Shown piece by piece: positions 54,753 to 64,000 of a stretch of DNA of 64,000 nucleotides. How positions within the stretch are numbered: the first letter of the stretch is position 1; every line of letters begins with the position of its first letter. The notes below the pieces were generated by a model. That model had not been told where the DNA came from. It did not search any database and saw only the letters and a program-made list of their open reading frames with translations. This stretch comes from Vibrio furnissii CIP 102972 (GTDB taxonomy: Bacteria; Pseudomonadota; Gammaproteobacteria; Enterobacterales; Vibrionaceae): the NCBI RefSeq assembly GCF_000176175.1, contig NZ_ACZP01000014.1, positions 124,001-188,000 of the forward strand. Reading direction: 5' to 3'. The translations under genes were made by a program, and so were the position numbers.

Positions 54753-56120
54753 TTACTGAATCATGGGGTAAACGGCGGCGATTTTTTCGCGCAGCAGCGC
54801 TTCAAATTCAGCGCGCTCAGCCAATTCACCAAACAATGCTTTGTCATGTGCATAGACTGCAATTGGGTCTACCGACTCAAACATCGCATGCACTGCCGCC
54901 GCATCCAGAATGCCGTCTTGATACTCATAAGGCAGCTTGCCTTGGTGCCACTGCTGCATAAACACGAAGAACAACGCAGGCAACATCGCGGTTGCTTGCG
55001 GCGCGACGCCACGTTGGTAACACTCGATCATCGTTGGGGTGATCATCGCCGGAATTTTCGAGAAACCGTCTGCCGCCACACGCTGGTTGGTGTCTTTGAT
55101 GTATGGGTTAGTAAAACGCTCTAACACCACATCACGATACGTGGGCAGGTCGATACCGTTGTCACCCAAGCAAGGGATCACATCCTGCGTCACGTAATCA
55201 TGCGCAATTTTGTAGATGCTCTTGGTCAGCGTGCTGTCGTGAATAAACGACTGCCCCAGCAAGGTGCCCGCCCACGCAATGCAGCTGTGCGATGAGTTGA
55301 GAATGCGGATTTTCGCTTCTTCATACGGGATCACTGAATCCACCATTTCAACGCCCACCGTTTCCAGCGCTGGCCGAGCGTCTTTAAAGTTGTCTTCAAT
55401 CACCCATTGAATAAAGGTTTCGCCCATCACGGGCGCTTGATCATCAATGCCCGTTTGCTGTTTGATGCGAGCCGGTAGATCAGCCGCTGGGCGCGGCGTG
55501 ATGCGATCGACCATCGTATTCGGACAGGTGGTGTTCTCTTTCACCCATTGCAACACATCGGTTTTGCCAGTCAGCGTCAGAAACTCCATCAACCCATCGC
55601 GAAAACGTTCGCCGTTGTGACGCACGTTGTCACAGTTAAGCAGCGTCACCGGGCCTGCCTCGTCCGCCATGCGGCGCTCAAGAATTTTCGTCACGGTGCC
55701 GTAAATGGTTTGATGACCGCCGTTGAGATCAGCGTTTAAGACCGCACTGTCGACATCCAGCGTATGGTCGGTTTTGAGGTAGTAGCCCCCTTCGGTCACG
55801 GTAAAAGCGATGACTTTCGTCTGCGCTTTGGCCCCTTCGTCAATCAGCGGTGCCAGATCAGCTTGCCAAGGCAGCAGCGTTTGAATCGACTTGATGACTT
55901 CGTAGTGACGCTCACCCGCCGGACTCACGGTTTCCAGCACGTATTCGCCGTTTTGCGCTCGCAACGCGTCGACGGTGGCTTCGGCATCATTGCGAATGTT
56001 GCCCGCAGCGATATGCCAGCGTTGATCGCCCGATGCCAACAATTTGTGCAGATACCACGCTTGGTGCGCGCGGTGAAATGAACCCAGACCGATGTGAAGC
56101 CACGTGTATTGGTTTGTCAT
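54753..56120 (-). CDS. dalD: D-arabinitol 4-dehydrogenase
   Basis: 455 residues, the length of Klebsiella DalD, and alike throughout: [78 protein letters not shown] long-chain polyol dehydrogenase (mannitol dehydrogenase family) that oxidises D-arabitol to D-xylulose with NAD. First gene of the operon, with GAGGA at its ATG. Divergent from the dalR regulator across a region with a long perfect inverted repeat. Confidence 0.96.
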   Translation of the reverse strand: MTNQYTWLHIGLGSFHRAHQAWYLHKLLASGDQRWHIAAGNIRNDAEATVDALRAQNGEYVLETVSPAGERHYEVIKSIQTLLPWQADLAPLIDEGAKAQTKVIAFTVTEGGYYLKTDHTLDVDSAVLNADLNGGHQTIYGTVTKILERRMADEAGPVTLLNCDNVRHNGERFRDGLMEFLTLTGKTDVLQWVKENTTCPNTMVDRITPRPAADLPARIKQQTGIDDQAPVMGETFIQWVIEDNFKDARPALETVGVEMVDSVIPYEEAKIRILNSSHSCIAWAGTLLGQSFIHDSTLTKSIYKIAHDYVTQDVIPCLGDNGIDLPTYRDVVLERFTNPYIKDTNQRVAADGFSKIPAMITPTMIECYQRGVAPQATAMLPALFFVFMQQWHQGKLPYEYQDGILDAAAVHAMFESVDPIAVYAHDKALFGELAERAEFEALLREKIAAVYPMIQ

Positions 56121-56188
56121 GATGATTCCTCGTTCTTATTGAATGACGCCACTCTAATCGATCAAATTATCAAATAAAGAGCCATAGA

Positions 56189-56235
56189 TCACAAATGAAC
56201 AAAAGACCGCTAATGGGTCTTTTGTTCATTTGTGA
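56189..56235. promoter_or_regulatory. Long perfect inverted repeat between dalD and dalR, candidate DalR operator
   Basis: Left arm 56189-56208 (begins TCACAAATGAAC) and right arm 56216-56235 are perfect 20-base complements around GCTAATG. It lies 69-115 bases from the dalD start and 121-167 from the dalR start, where a SorC-family regulator would act on both promoters. Confidence 0.7.
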
Positions 56236-56355
56236 GTAATTGATAGCTATTGCACTCCGCAAGCGTTCGCGAGAAGATACGAGGTATTCGCGCGCCCAAG
56301 ACGAAAAATCAAAGCTTTAGAACAGGCGCAAGACATTGAATAGTAAGGATGAAAC

Positions 56356-57297
56356 GTGGCAAGAGACGACAGTTTTAAAACCGACCAAATGGTGCGTGCC
56401 GCTTGGATGTATTACATCTCCGGCCGCAATCAGAGCGATATTGCGTCTGAACTCGGTTTATCCCGTCCGGTGGTACAACGTTTGATTGCGGCGGCCAAAG
56501 AGGAAGGCATTGTTTCGGTTGGCCTGCACCACCCGATTTCAACCTGTTTAGATTACGCAGAACTGCTGAAAGCGAAGTATCAACTGGTGGAGTGCAACAT
56601 CGTCCCGACCACCAGCGGCGAGGAAACCTTAGATAACGTGTCGTTTGGCTGCTTTCAGTTGATGTCGAAATACGTCAAAGACCAACAGAATCAAATCATC
56701 GGTATCGGCTCGGGACTGACGCTGAAAAAAGCGATCAACCGGATTGATTTCGAATCGCCCAATAGCCAATGCGTGGCGTTGATCAGCGCGATGGGCGTGA
56801 ATGGTCAATGTAACTACTACGATGATGTACCGCTGATTCTGGCGCGGAAAATTCGCGCCAACTATTACCAGTTGCCTGCACCGCGTTACGCCCTGTCAGC
56901 CGATGAACTGAAAGTTTGGACAGGCATGCGTGTGTTTGAAGAAGTCGCCGCCGTTGCCAGCAACGCCAACGTGGTGTTTATCGGTATTGGCTCATTGAGT
57001 AAAGCAAGCCCAATCATCCAAGATGGCTTTATCTCCGCCGATAAGGCCGACGAGCTAAATCAACAAGGCGCCGTGGGAGAAATTCTCGGCCGCTTCATCA
57101 ACGCCCAAGGTGACGTGATTGATTGCGCCATCAACACCTTCATCACCAGCCATGATATTCGCAGCAACGACTGCCCACGCATCGGCGCTGCCTGTGGTGA
57201 AGACAAACGCCCCGCCATTCTCGCCGCGCTGCGCGGTCGCTGGATCAACGGTTTGGTCACCGACGAAACCACCGCCCGCTGGCTGTTGACTCAATAG
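56356..57297 (+). CDS. dalR: SorC-family regulator of D-arabitol catabolism
   Basis: 313 residues from GTG 56356 with AAGGAT upstream. Central N-terminal HTH, MYYISGRNQSDIASELGLSRPVVQRLIAAAKEEGI, then a sugar-isomerase-like SorC/DeoR effector domain (IGIGSGLTLKKAI; GACGEDKRPAILAALRGRWINGLVTDE). Divergent from dalDKT, as is Klebsiella dalR. Probably represses or activates the operon according to D-arabitol or xylulose. Ends in a strong terminator. Confidence 0.94.
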   Translation: MARDDSFKTDQMVRAAWMYYISGRNQSDIASELGLSRPVVQRLIAAAKEEGIVSVGLHHPISTCLDYAELLKAKYQLVECNIVPTTSGEETLDNVSFGCFQLMSKYVKDQQNQIIGIGSGLTLKKAINRIDFESPNSQCVALISAMGVNGQCNYYDDVPLILARKIRANYYQLPAPRYALSADELKVWTGMRVFEEVAAVASNANVVFIGIGSLSKASPIIQDGFISADKADELNQQGAVGEILGRFINAQGDVIDCAINTFITSHDIRSNDCPRIGAACGEDKRPAILAALRGRWINGLVTDETTARWLLTQ

Positions 57298-57302
57298 ATA
57301 GC

Positions 57303-57329
57303 AAAAAGGAACGCTCAGCGTTCCTTTTT
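57303..57329 (+). terminator. Terminator after dalR
   Basis: AAAAAGGAACGC-TCA-GCGTTCCTTTTT, 6 bases past the stop. Confidence 0.93.
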
Positions 57330-57786
57330 CATTGCATCGCACTCTCGCCACTTAACCCATCCTGATATGGATTAAATCCTTCAACATATCCATTTCGTTA
57401 CGCGTCAGCTTGGCCTGAGACATTGGTTGTTCAACACCCATCAGCATGCCTCGATTTTCAAGATGCTGCACATTCAAATGTTCAGCACGACGCTTTTCCC
57501 CTCACTTTCAATGCGAAAGTTATCTATATTTAAATATGCAAAAACGCATATTTTTCAAATAATTATCCATAAAAACAAATACTACTTATGTGATCAATTG
57601 ATGAATATTTGTTCTTCTTGGCAGTTACACTCCAAATGCAACATTCTGATGAATACTACTCGAGTTGGATCTCAATCTTATTTATCTTACCCCTGAGAAC
57701 CGACCCGGTAGAGATAACAACAATAAATTCTGCAAATACAACAGACATGAACTTCGGTTCTTTCACATGATATGCGGAGAATAAAG
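57330..57786 (+). other. Intergenic region upstream of the C69 dipeptidase
   Basis: About 450 bases, more AT-rich than the neighbours. It should hold the dipeptidase promoter near its right end. An 89-codon frame at 57427 is rich in His/Phe/Asn, has no Shine-Dalgarno site and is rejected. Confidence 0.5.
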
Positions 57787-59259
57787 ATGAAAACTTGGTC
57801 TGTAACTTTTTTAGCCAGCGCAGTGGCCATTGCGCTTAGTGGCAACGCTCTCGCTTGTACCGGAATCATCGTTGGTAAAGGTGCTTCAACCGACGGCAGT
57901 ATTATGATTGCCCGCAACGAAGACTTTGGTATCAATAACTGGAACAAGTATTTAGAGTATCGCCCTGCACAGGACAACGAAGAGGGAGATTGGACGCTGG
58001 GTAACGGACTTGTTGTTCCTATGCCTAAACACTTCTTCGCCTACTCAGCGATACCAGATTGGGATGCCAAAACTGTCGATGGCGACGGTAAATTTTACGA
58101 AGAACGCGGCGTCAATGAGCACAATGTCGCTATTTCGGCGACAACCAGCGTAGAGATCAACGAGAAAGTCGCGAAAGTCGATCCTTTGGTCGAAAATGGC
58201 GTAATCGAAGCCATCATTCCTACCCTACTTCTTCCTCAATCTACCAGTGCTAAGCAAGCGGTTGAGCTACTTGGCAACTACGTTGAGACCTATGGTGCTG
58301 GTGAAGGAAACAGCCTGTACATTGCCGATATCAATGAAGCTTGGCTGTTTGAGATCGGTTCAGGTCACCATTGGATCGCAGTAAAAGTACCTGATGATAG
58401 CTACGCAATGATTGCTAACGGTTTACGTGTTCATGGTGTGGATTTATCGAGTAAAGATGTCCTGCACTCAAAAGGCATGTTTGAGTTTGTTTCTGATCAC
58501 AAGTTACTCGACAAGGCGGACAAGACGTCATTTAACTTCGCAAAAGCGTTTGGCGTCGTTGGCGATGAGTACAATACCGACCGAGAATGGTTAGGACAAA
58601 AGATGCTAACGCCTTCAAAACATCAGCAAAGCCGCATCGCTCAGTACCCACTGTTTATGAAGCCAGATGAGAAAATCTCAGTTGAGGATGTCGCAGAGTT
58701 ATTGAGTGCGACCTACAAAGGCACCGTGTTGGAAGGGAAGAGCACACGTCCAATCCGCGTAGAGCGTCAGGTAGAATCGCATATTATTCAGCTAAGAGAG
58801 CAAATGCCAAAAGAACTTCAGGGCGTTATCTGGCAAAGCTTTGGCGTACTTCCTGAATCTGTGCTCGTCCCCCTTTACTCGACGTTGACCGACTATCCAA
58901 AAGCGTACCAAGTTGGTGATGACACCTATAGCGACGACTCCGCATACTGGCAGTTCCGAAGCTTAACCGCACTCGCAGCGGCGAATCCAGACAAGTATCT
59001 ACCTCTACTTAAGGAAACTTGGGATAAGGAAGAAATACGCTTGTACAAACAAGTCGCGAATTTAGATAAGACACTAACGACGATGTACAAAGAGGATAAA
59101 CAAGCTGCACTAGATATGGCCGCTGACTATTCTTATGGACAGCTTAAACGTACGTTGGACATAGCAACGGACATCCGTTACAAAATGATGACTGACTTAA
59201 CTAAGAGCACTGAGAAAAAGTACTCTGAAGAAGAGTTCAAAAAGATCATGAGTTTGTGA
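57787..59259 (+). CDS. Secreted C69-family dipeptidase
   Basis: 490 residues from ATG 57787 with CGGAGA upstream (an ATG 15 bases earlier is in frame). Signal peptide MKTWSVTFLASAVAIALSGNALA is followed directly by Cys24, the expected N-terminal nucleophile of this Ntn-hydrolase family, in ACTGIIVGKGASTDGS and then RNEDFG. Further family marks: VNEHNVAISATTS and LFEIGSGHHWIAVKV. Cleaves small peptides, here in the periplasm or outside. Single gene; base composition is closer to AT-rich genes than its neighbours, so recent transfer is possible. Confidence 0.9.
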   Translation: MKTWSVTFLASAVAIALSGNALACTGIIVGKGASTDGSIMIARNEDFGINNWNKYLEYRPAQDNEEGDWTLGNGLVVPMPKHFFAYSAIPDWDAKTVDGDGKFYEERGVNEHNVAISATTSVEINEKVAKVDPLVENGVIEAIIPTLLLPQSTSAKQAVELLGNYVETYGAGEGNSLYIADINEAWLFEIGSGHHWIAVKVPDDSYAMIANGLRVHGVDLSSKDVLHSKGMFEFVSDHKLLDKADKTSFNFAKAFGVVGDEYNTDREWLGQKMLTPSKHQQSRIAQYPLFMKPDEKISVEDVAELLSATYKGTVLEGKSTRPIRVERQVESHIIQLREQMPKELQGVIWQSFGVLPESVLVPLYSTLTDYPKAYQVGDDTYSDDSAYWQFRSLTALAAANPDKYLPLLKETWDKEEIRLYKQVANLDKTLTTMYKEDKQAALDMAADYSYGQLKRTLDIATDIRYKMMTDLTKSTEKKYSEEEFKKIMSL

Positions 59260-59289
59260 ACCTAAGATTCTAGCAAACACGTTGTAGAT

Positions 59290-59316
59290 GAAATCCGCCT
59301 GTCTAGCGCGGATTTC
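59290..59316 (+). terminator. Hairpin after the dipeptidase gene
   Basis: GAAATCCGC / GCGGATTTC with a nine-base loop, followed by ATTTAAAAAA; a weak terminator. Confidence 0.55.
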
Positions 59317-59517
59317 ATTTAAAAAATAATGTGTGTGATGCATAGAGATGGTTTCAATTTTCTTAGCTGAAGATCGAGCTTGTCATTTTGCTCTTGAAAC
59401 CTCTCTTTCCTGATCTGGTCGTGCTGAGATACCTCTTCACTCAGGGAGTTTGATCAGATAACTCCGTCATCCTGTCTATCAGTGTCATCTGAAGCCCTTT
59501 TTATGGGCGGGACGGTG

Positions 59518-60534
59518 TTAGTGATACGCCTCGCCCACCTGCACTTTGCCGCGAAAGACGTAGTAACCCCAAGCGGTGTACGCCAGAATTACGGGCAGGA
59601 TAAACAGCACGCCTATCAACGCAAACAGTTGGCTGGAAAGCGGTGACGCCGCCTGCCAGAAGTCAACCGATGGCGGAATGATGGTCGGCCAAATGCTGAT
59701 CATCAGACTCACATAGCCGAGTGCAATCAAAAACAGCGTGGCAACAAACGGTTTGTAAGAGTGGCGTTTGCGCAGATTACGCAGAATCAGCGCCACGGCA
59801 ATCACCGCCAACACTTCCACTGACGCCGTAAAGACCCAGTGATGACCGCTCAGCCATAAGTTAGCGACTTGCGGGTTTAACCACGCGGTCCACACCGCCA
59901 CCATCGCAATCATCACGATCAACGCGTAAGTCAGCGGGCGGCTGTAGTGGCGCATTTTGCTCTCCAGCATGCCGTCGGTTTTCATCAGCAACCAGGTACT
60001 GCCCAGCAGCGCGTAGGTCAGCGTCAAACCCAACCCACACAGCAGTGGAAACGGCGCCAACCAGTCAAAATCACCACCGGCAAACTGGCGGTTCACCACG
60101 GGAATGCCCGCGACGTAAGTGCCCAGTGCGACGCCTTGGAAAAACGCCGCCATGATCGAGCCACCAATGAACGCTTTATCCCACCAGTGACGCGATTTCG
60201 CTGACGCTTTAAAGCGAAACTCAAACGCGACGCCACGGAAAATCAGCCCTGCTAACACCAGCACCAGCGGCAGATACAGCGCTTCCAGAATGACGGAATA
60301 CGCCAATGGGAATGCGGCGTACAACGTCGCACCGCCAAACACCAGCCAGGTTTCGTTGCCATCCCACACTGGCGCGACCGTGTTCATCATCACATCGCGC
60401 TCTTTCGGGTCGGAGATGAACGGAAAAAGAATGCCTAAGCCTAAGTCAAAGCCATCGAGAATCACGTACAGCAGCAAGCCAAACGCGATGATCACGGCCC
60501 AAATCACGGATAAATCGATACCTTGAATGGTCAT
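59518..60534 (-). CDS. cioB: Cytochrome bd-type (CIO) quinol oxidase subunit II
   Basis: 338 residues, about eight helices, CydB/CioB type (VIWAVIIAFGLLLYVILDGFDLGLGILFPF; WDGNETWLVFGGATLYAAFP). Forms the membrane oxidase with subunit I and helps hold haem/quinol site. GAGGAC precedes the ATG. 11 bases after cioA. No cydX-like mini-gene follows. Confidence 0.93.
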   Translation of the reverse strand: MTIQGIDLSVIWAVIIAFGLLLYVILDGFDLGLGILFPFISDPKERDVMMNTVAPVWDGNETWLVFGGATLYAAFPLAYSVILEALYLPLVLVLAGLIFRGVAFEFRFKASAKSRHWWDKAFIGGSIMAAFFQGVALGTYVAGIPVVNRQFAGGDFDWLAPFPLLCGLGLTLTYALLGSTWLLMKTDGMLESKMRHYSRPLTYALIVMIAMVAVWTAWLNPQVANLWLSGHHWVFTASVEVLAVIAVALILRNLRKRHSYKPFVATLFLIALGYVSLMISIWPTIIPPSVDFWQAASPLSSQLFALIGVLFILPVILAYTAWGYYVFRGKVQVGEAYH

Positions 60535-60545
60535 GTTGTCCTCCT

Positions 60546-61910
60546 TTATTTCGCCAGACTGAGCGGGTCATCGCTCACGCGTTCTTGCTCAACCGCTGTC
60601 GGGCCTTTGCCCACCAGACGCATCATGTAGGTGATCCCGACGGTAAACACCGAGAAGTAAATGATGACAAACAGCGCCAGCGTGATACTCATCTGCAATA
60701 CATCATGGTTCGACGCCGCATCGCGGGTGCGCATCATGCCGTACACCACCCATGGCTGACGGCCGATTTCGGTCGTGAACCAGCCTGCCAGCAGCGCAAT
60801 CAGTCCCGATGGCCCCATCAGCAGGACAAAGCGATGGAACAACTTGGTGTCGTAGAGTTTGCCTTTGCGACGCAGCCACAACGCAGTCAGGGCAGACAGA
60901 ATCATCAACATGCCAAGGCCAGCCATCACGCGGAAACTCCAGAACACGATGGTTGAATTGGGTCGGTCTTCTTTCGCAAAGCTTTTCAGCGCCGGGATCT
61001 GTTTCTCCAGGCTGTGGGTCAGAATTAAGCTGCCCAGATACGGCACTTCAAGGCTGAAGCGGGTTTTCTCCGCGTCCATATCCGGAATCCCGAACAGGAT
61101 CAACGGCGTCGCTTCGCCCGGTTTGTTTTCCCAGTGCCCTTCAATCGCCGCAATTTTCGCGGGTTGATGCTCAAGCGTATTTAAACCGTGTGCATCGCCC
61201 ACCACCGCTTGCAGTGGTGCCACCAGCAGAATCATCCACATCGCCATGGAGAACATTTTTTTCACTTCAGCACTCTTGCGACCGCGCAGTAAATGCCAGG
61301 CCGCTGAAGCGGCAACAAAGAATGCCGTCGACAGGAAGGCAGCCAATGCCATGTGCGCCAGTCGGTAAGGGAATGACGGGTTGAACACGATTTTAAACCA
61401 GTCGACAGGCACCACGCGGCCATCCACAATTTCAATGCCTTGCGGGGTCTGCATCCAACTGTTGGATGACAGGATCCAGAACGTTGAAATCAGCGTGCCG
61501 ATCGCCACCATCACCGTGGCAAAGAAGTGCATGCGGCGGCTGACTTTGTGCCAGCCAAACAGCATGACACCCAAAAATCCGGCTTCGAGAAAAAAGGCCG
61601 TCAGCACTTCGTAGGTCAGAAGTGGGCCGGTGACACTGCCGGCAAAATCAGAAAAGCGCGCCCAGTTGGTGCCAAATTCGTACGACATCACCAAGCCGGA
61701 CACCACGCCCATGCCAAAGTTAACGGCAAAAATTTTGCACCAGAAGTGATACAGGTTTTTGTACACCGGATTGCCGGTTTTCATCCAGCGCCATTCCAGC
61801 ACCGCGAGAAAACTGGCCAGCCCAATGGTGATCGCCGGAAAAATAATGTGAAACGACACCGTGAACGCAAACTGAATGCGCGCCAGGTCGAGAGCCTCTA
61901 AATGAAACAT
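60546..61910 (-). CDS. cioA: Cytochrome bd-type (CIO) quinol oxidase subunit I
   Basis: 454 residues, against about 520 for E. coli CydA; the insertion in the quinol-binding Q loop is missing, as in CioA-type cyanide-insensitive oxidases. Haem ligands are seen: His in SFHIIFPA (axial), RLAHMALA, and Met/Glu-rich helices; the conserved GRQPWVVYG is intact. Oxidises quinol with O2 to water without proton pumping, protecting from cyanide, sulfide or low oxygen. First gene of a two-gene operon. Confidence 0.94.
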   Translation of the reverse strand: MFHLEALDLARIQFAFTVSFHIIFPAITIGLASFLAVLEWRWMKTGNPVYKNLYHFWCKIFAVNFGMGVVSGLVMSYEFGTNWARFSDFAGSVTGPLLTYEVLTAFFLEAGFLGVMLFGWHKVSRRMHFFATVMVAIGTLISTFWILSSNSWMQTPQGIEIVDGRVVPVDWFKIVFNPSFPYRLAHMALAAFLSTAFFVAASAAWHLLRGRKSAEVKKMFSMAMWMILLVAPLQAVVGDAHGLNTLEHQPAKIAAIEGHWENKPGEATPLILFGIPDMDAEKTRFSLEVPYLGSLILTHSLEKQIPALKSFAKEDRPNSTIVFWSFRVMAGLGMLMILSALTALWLRRKGKLYDTKLFHRFVLLMGPSGLIALLAGWFTTEIGRQPWVVYGMMRTRDAASNHDVLQMSITLALFVIIYFSVFTVGITYMMRLVGKGPTAVEQERVSDDPLSLAK

Positions 61911-61995
61911 ACCAGAATCCTTAATCTTTCAGAGGTCGCTGACCCTGCCGCACAACACAAGGCAGGGCCAATGAGATAAACAGAAGTAAACCGAA

Positions 61996-64000
61996 TTACA
62001 GTGCAGTGGTTGGAATCACGCTGCTTGGTTTGGCTTTTTCCAGTTTGATGGCCACAAACTTGGAGGTCGGCGTAAAGGTGCGGTCGCCGTAGCTATCGAG
62101 CGGTACCAGCGGATTGGTTTCCGGGTAATACGCCGCGGCCTGCCCGGTTGGCATGTCATACGCCACCAGTTCAAAACCGCTGACACGGCGCTCCAACCCG
62201 TCGTCCCACAAGGTCACCAAGTCCACTTTATCGCCCGGTTCATAGCCCAGACGACGAATGTCCTCTGCGTTGACGAACACCACATCACGCATACCAAACA
62301 CGCCGCGATAACGGTCATCCAGCCCATACAACGTGGTGTTGTACTGATCGTGGGAACGCAGGGTTTGCAGGATCAGATCCGGCGCATCGCCGCGTTGAAT
62401 CACGTTTTCGTTCACCAGTTGCTCCGGCAGCGCTGGCGCAGCAAACTGCGCTTTCCCGCTGGCGGTATTCCATTCACGACGGGCCGCCGTATTACCCAGG
62501 TAAAAACCGCCCGGATGCTGCAAACGCTGATTGAAGTTTTCAAACCCGGGAATGGTGTCAGCGATCAAATCACGAATGTGACTGTAATCAGCGATCGCCC
62601 AGTCCCAGTCGATTGGGAAATTACCCAGTGTCGCTTTGGCAATCCCCGCCAGAATCGCAGGCTCAGAACGTAGAGATGGCGAGCGCGCTTTGAGCTGGCC
62701 ATAGGAGAGGTGCACCATGCTGAAAGTATCTTCAACCGTCACGCCCTGCGGGCCGTTGGCCTGAATATCGATTTCAGTACGGCCAAGGCATGGCAGGATC
62801 AACGCATCGCGACCAGTCACCAGATGTGAACGGTTCAGTTTGGTGGCGATGTGTACGGTCAGCTCGCAGTTGCGCAGCGCATCATGAGTACGTGATGTAT
62901 CCGGCGTCGCCTGCGCAAAGTTACCGCCAAGGCCGATAAACACTTTGGCGCGCTTCTCTTCCATCGCCTTGATGGCAAGCACGGCGTTATGGCCATGTTC
63001 GCGCGGCACTTTGAATTGGAAGCGTTTTTCCAGCGCATCTAACAGAAACTCCGGCGGCTGTTCATCAATCCCCATGGTGCGGTCACCCTGCACATTACTG
63101 TGACCGCGCACCGGTGATAACCCGGCACCCGGTTTGCCAACGTTCCCGCGCAGCAGCTGCAAATTCACCACTTCCTGAATGGTCGGCACAGAGTGACGGT
63201 GCTGAGTCAACCCCATCGCCCAGCACATCACCACACGTTCAGCACGGCGATACATACGCGCCAGCACTTCGATTTCATCGAGTCCCAAACCCGATTGCTG
63301 AGTGATGTGTTTCCACGAGGTACGATCGACAACGTTTAAGTAAGCCTCCACACCCGTCGTGTGCTCACGAATAAAATCGTGGTCGAAAACCGGCGCCTCA
63401 CCCAATGCTTGCGCTTCGCGCTCCCATTGCAGCAGAAACTTCGCCATACCGCGGAACACAGCCATATCCCCGCCCAAAGCGGGGCGGAAATAAGCACTAC
63501 TGGTCGGCTCCGAGCCGTTGCTCAGCATTTCAATCGGGTGTTGTGGGTGTTGGAAACGTTCCAAACCGCGTTCTTTGAGCGGGTTCAGACAGATCACCTG
63601 TGCGCCGCGTTTAACCGCTTCACGCAAAGGTTCAAGCATACGCGGGTGGTTGGTCCCCGGGTTCTGGCCGATGACAAAAATCGCATCCGCCAATTCCAAA
63701 TCTTTAAATACCACCGTCCCTTTGCCGACCCCGATGGTGTCGGACATGCCAATCCCACTGGCTTCGTGGCACATGTTTGAACAGTCAGGGAAGTTATTGG
63801 TGCCAAACGCTCGCACAAACAGTTGATAAATGTACGCCGCCTCATTGCTGGCACGACCAGAGGTGTAAAATTCCGCTTCGTCCGGAGACGCCAGCGCGTT
63901 GAGATGGCGTGCGACCATCGCAAACGCATCGTCCCAGGAGATTTCGACGTAGTGATCAGTTTCAGAATCATAACGCATCGGATGACTCAGGCGGCCCTGG
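61996..64000 (-). CDS. YdeP-type FdhF-like molybdopterin oxidoreductase, 5' end outside window
   Basis: The open frame runs to the right edge; the first visible codons read QGRLSHPMRYDSET, so an internal ATG at 63978 is not the true start. About 667 residues are visible. Mo-bis-MGD oxidoreductase pattern (SGRASNEAAYIYQLF, CHEASGIGMSDTIGVGKGT, GQNPGTNHPRM, LSPVRGHSNVQGDRTMGI) and a C-terminal molydopterin dinucleotide-binding domain. In YdeP proteins the [4Fe-4S] cluster region and the metal-binding Cys/SeCys are altered; CHEAS occupies the site here. YdeP affects acid resistance in E. coli; its reaction is unknown. Upstream on the same strand of cioAB by 85 bases, so linked respiration is possible. 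Confidence 0.9.
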   Translation of the reverse strand, partial: QGRLSHPMRYDSETDHYVEISWDDAFAMVARHLNALASPDEAEFYTSGRASNEAAYIYQLFVRAFGTNNFPDCSNMCHEASGIGMSDTIGVGKGTVVFKDLELADAIFVIGQNPGTNHPRMLEPLREAVKRGAQVICLNPLKERGLERFQHPQHPIEMLSNGSEPTSSAYFRPALGGDMAVFRGMAKFLLQWEREAQALGEAPVFDHDFIREHTTGVEAYLNVVDRTSWKHITQQSGLGLDEIEVLARMYRRAERVVMCWAMGLTQHRHSVPTIQEVVNLQLLRGNVGKPGAGLSPVRGHSNVQGDRTMGIDEQPPEFLLDALEKRFQFKVPREHGHNAVLAIKAMEEKRAKVFIGLGGNFAQATPDTSRTHDALRNCELTVHIATKLNRSHLVTGRDALILPCLGRTEIDIQANGPQGVTVEDTFSMVHLSYGQLKARSPSLRSEPAILAGIAKATLGNFPIDWDWAIADYSHIRDLIADTIPGFENFNQRLQHPGGFYLGNTAARREWNTASGKAQFAAPALPEQLVNENVIQRGDAPDLILQTLRSHDQYNTTLYGLDDRYRGVFGMRDVVFVNAEDIRRLGYEPGDKVDLVTLWDDGLERRVSGFELVAYDMPTGQAAAYYPETNPLVPLDSYGDRTFTPTSKFVAIKLEKAKPSSVIPTTAL

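Noticed and set aside
57427..57696. 89-codon frame rich in His/Phe/Asn before the dipeptidase
   Set aside because: No ribosome site, promoter-like AT-rich DNA and no domain.
59260..59517. CydX-like mini-gene after cioB
   Set aside because: No frame starting MWYF or with a single membrane helix in the right place.

Overview
The window looks like a Vibrio chromosome, probably close to the V. fluvialis/V. furnissii/V. vulnificus group. This is an inference from gene content: a VpsL-M-N-O type exopolysaccharide operon, a periplasmic broad-specificity racemase of the BsrV type beside a chemoreceptor, an aerobactin-uptake set of the V. vulnificus IutA/IutR/VatCDB type, a DUF2986 mini-gene, and a Klebsiella-type D-arabitol operon. 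Most genes have moderate GC and well-formed Shine-Dalgarno sites. Two stretches stand out as AT-rich: about 25.8-26.7 kb and the 32.3-35.7 kb island.

Layout. 1-6.0 kb: minus-strand exopolysaccharide export operon (initiating sugar transferase, outer-membrane barrel, short Wza-like export protein, Wzc-like co-polymerase, flippase running off the left edge). 6.2-10.5 kb: two-gene RND efflux pump. 10.7-15.7 kb: ketoacyl-ACP synthase III, thioredoxin 2, an MFS transporter and small genes (YgbA-like, DUF2986, NYN domain, DUF4174). 15.7-20.7 kb: siroheme methyltransferase and the nirBDC nitrite-reductase operon, with a promoter whose FNR and Nar boxes keep the E. coli nirB spacing. 21.3-25.7 kb: secreted proteins, namely a tiny exported peptide, a 604-residue DUF11-like protein and a metzincin-type protease. 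25.7-27.1 kb: AT-rich stretch without a clear gene. 27.2-31.7 kb: BCCT transporter and an artPIQM-type arginine ABC transporter. 32.0-32.2 kb: tRNA-Cys and tRNA-Leu.

32.3-35.7 kb: a compact island bounded by two near-identical 57-bp direct repeats. It carries two genes only: a DUF3644 protein with a HEPN-type R-x4-H motif and a membrane-anchored coiled-coil DUF4041/T5orf172 (GIY-YIG) protein. This is the best candidate in the window for an undescribed system, probably anti-phage defence.

35.8-43.2 kb: aerobactin uptake (iutA receptor, iutR regulator, vatB-vatD-vatC transporter) with Fur boxes and a 27-bp element shared by the iutA and iutR upstream regions, which may be the IutR operator. 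43.8-46.8 kb: chemoreceptor and racemase. 46.8-51.0 kb: LysR regulator, second BCCT transporter, NmrA-family oxidoreductase, nitroreductase. 51.2-57.3 kb: D-arabitol catabolism (dalD, dalK, dalT and a HAD sugar phosphatase, with divergent dalR and a perfect 20-bp-arm inverted repeat between them). 57.8-59.3 kb: secreted C69 dipeptidase. 59.5-64 kb: cyanide-insensitive-type bd oxidase and a YdeP-type molybdopterin oxidoreductase cut by the right edge.

Functions are read from recognisable motifs and family resemblance recalled from memory; no search was run.
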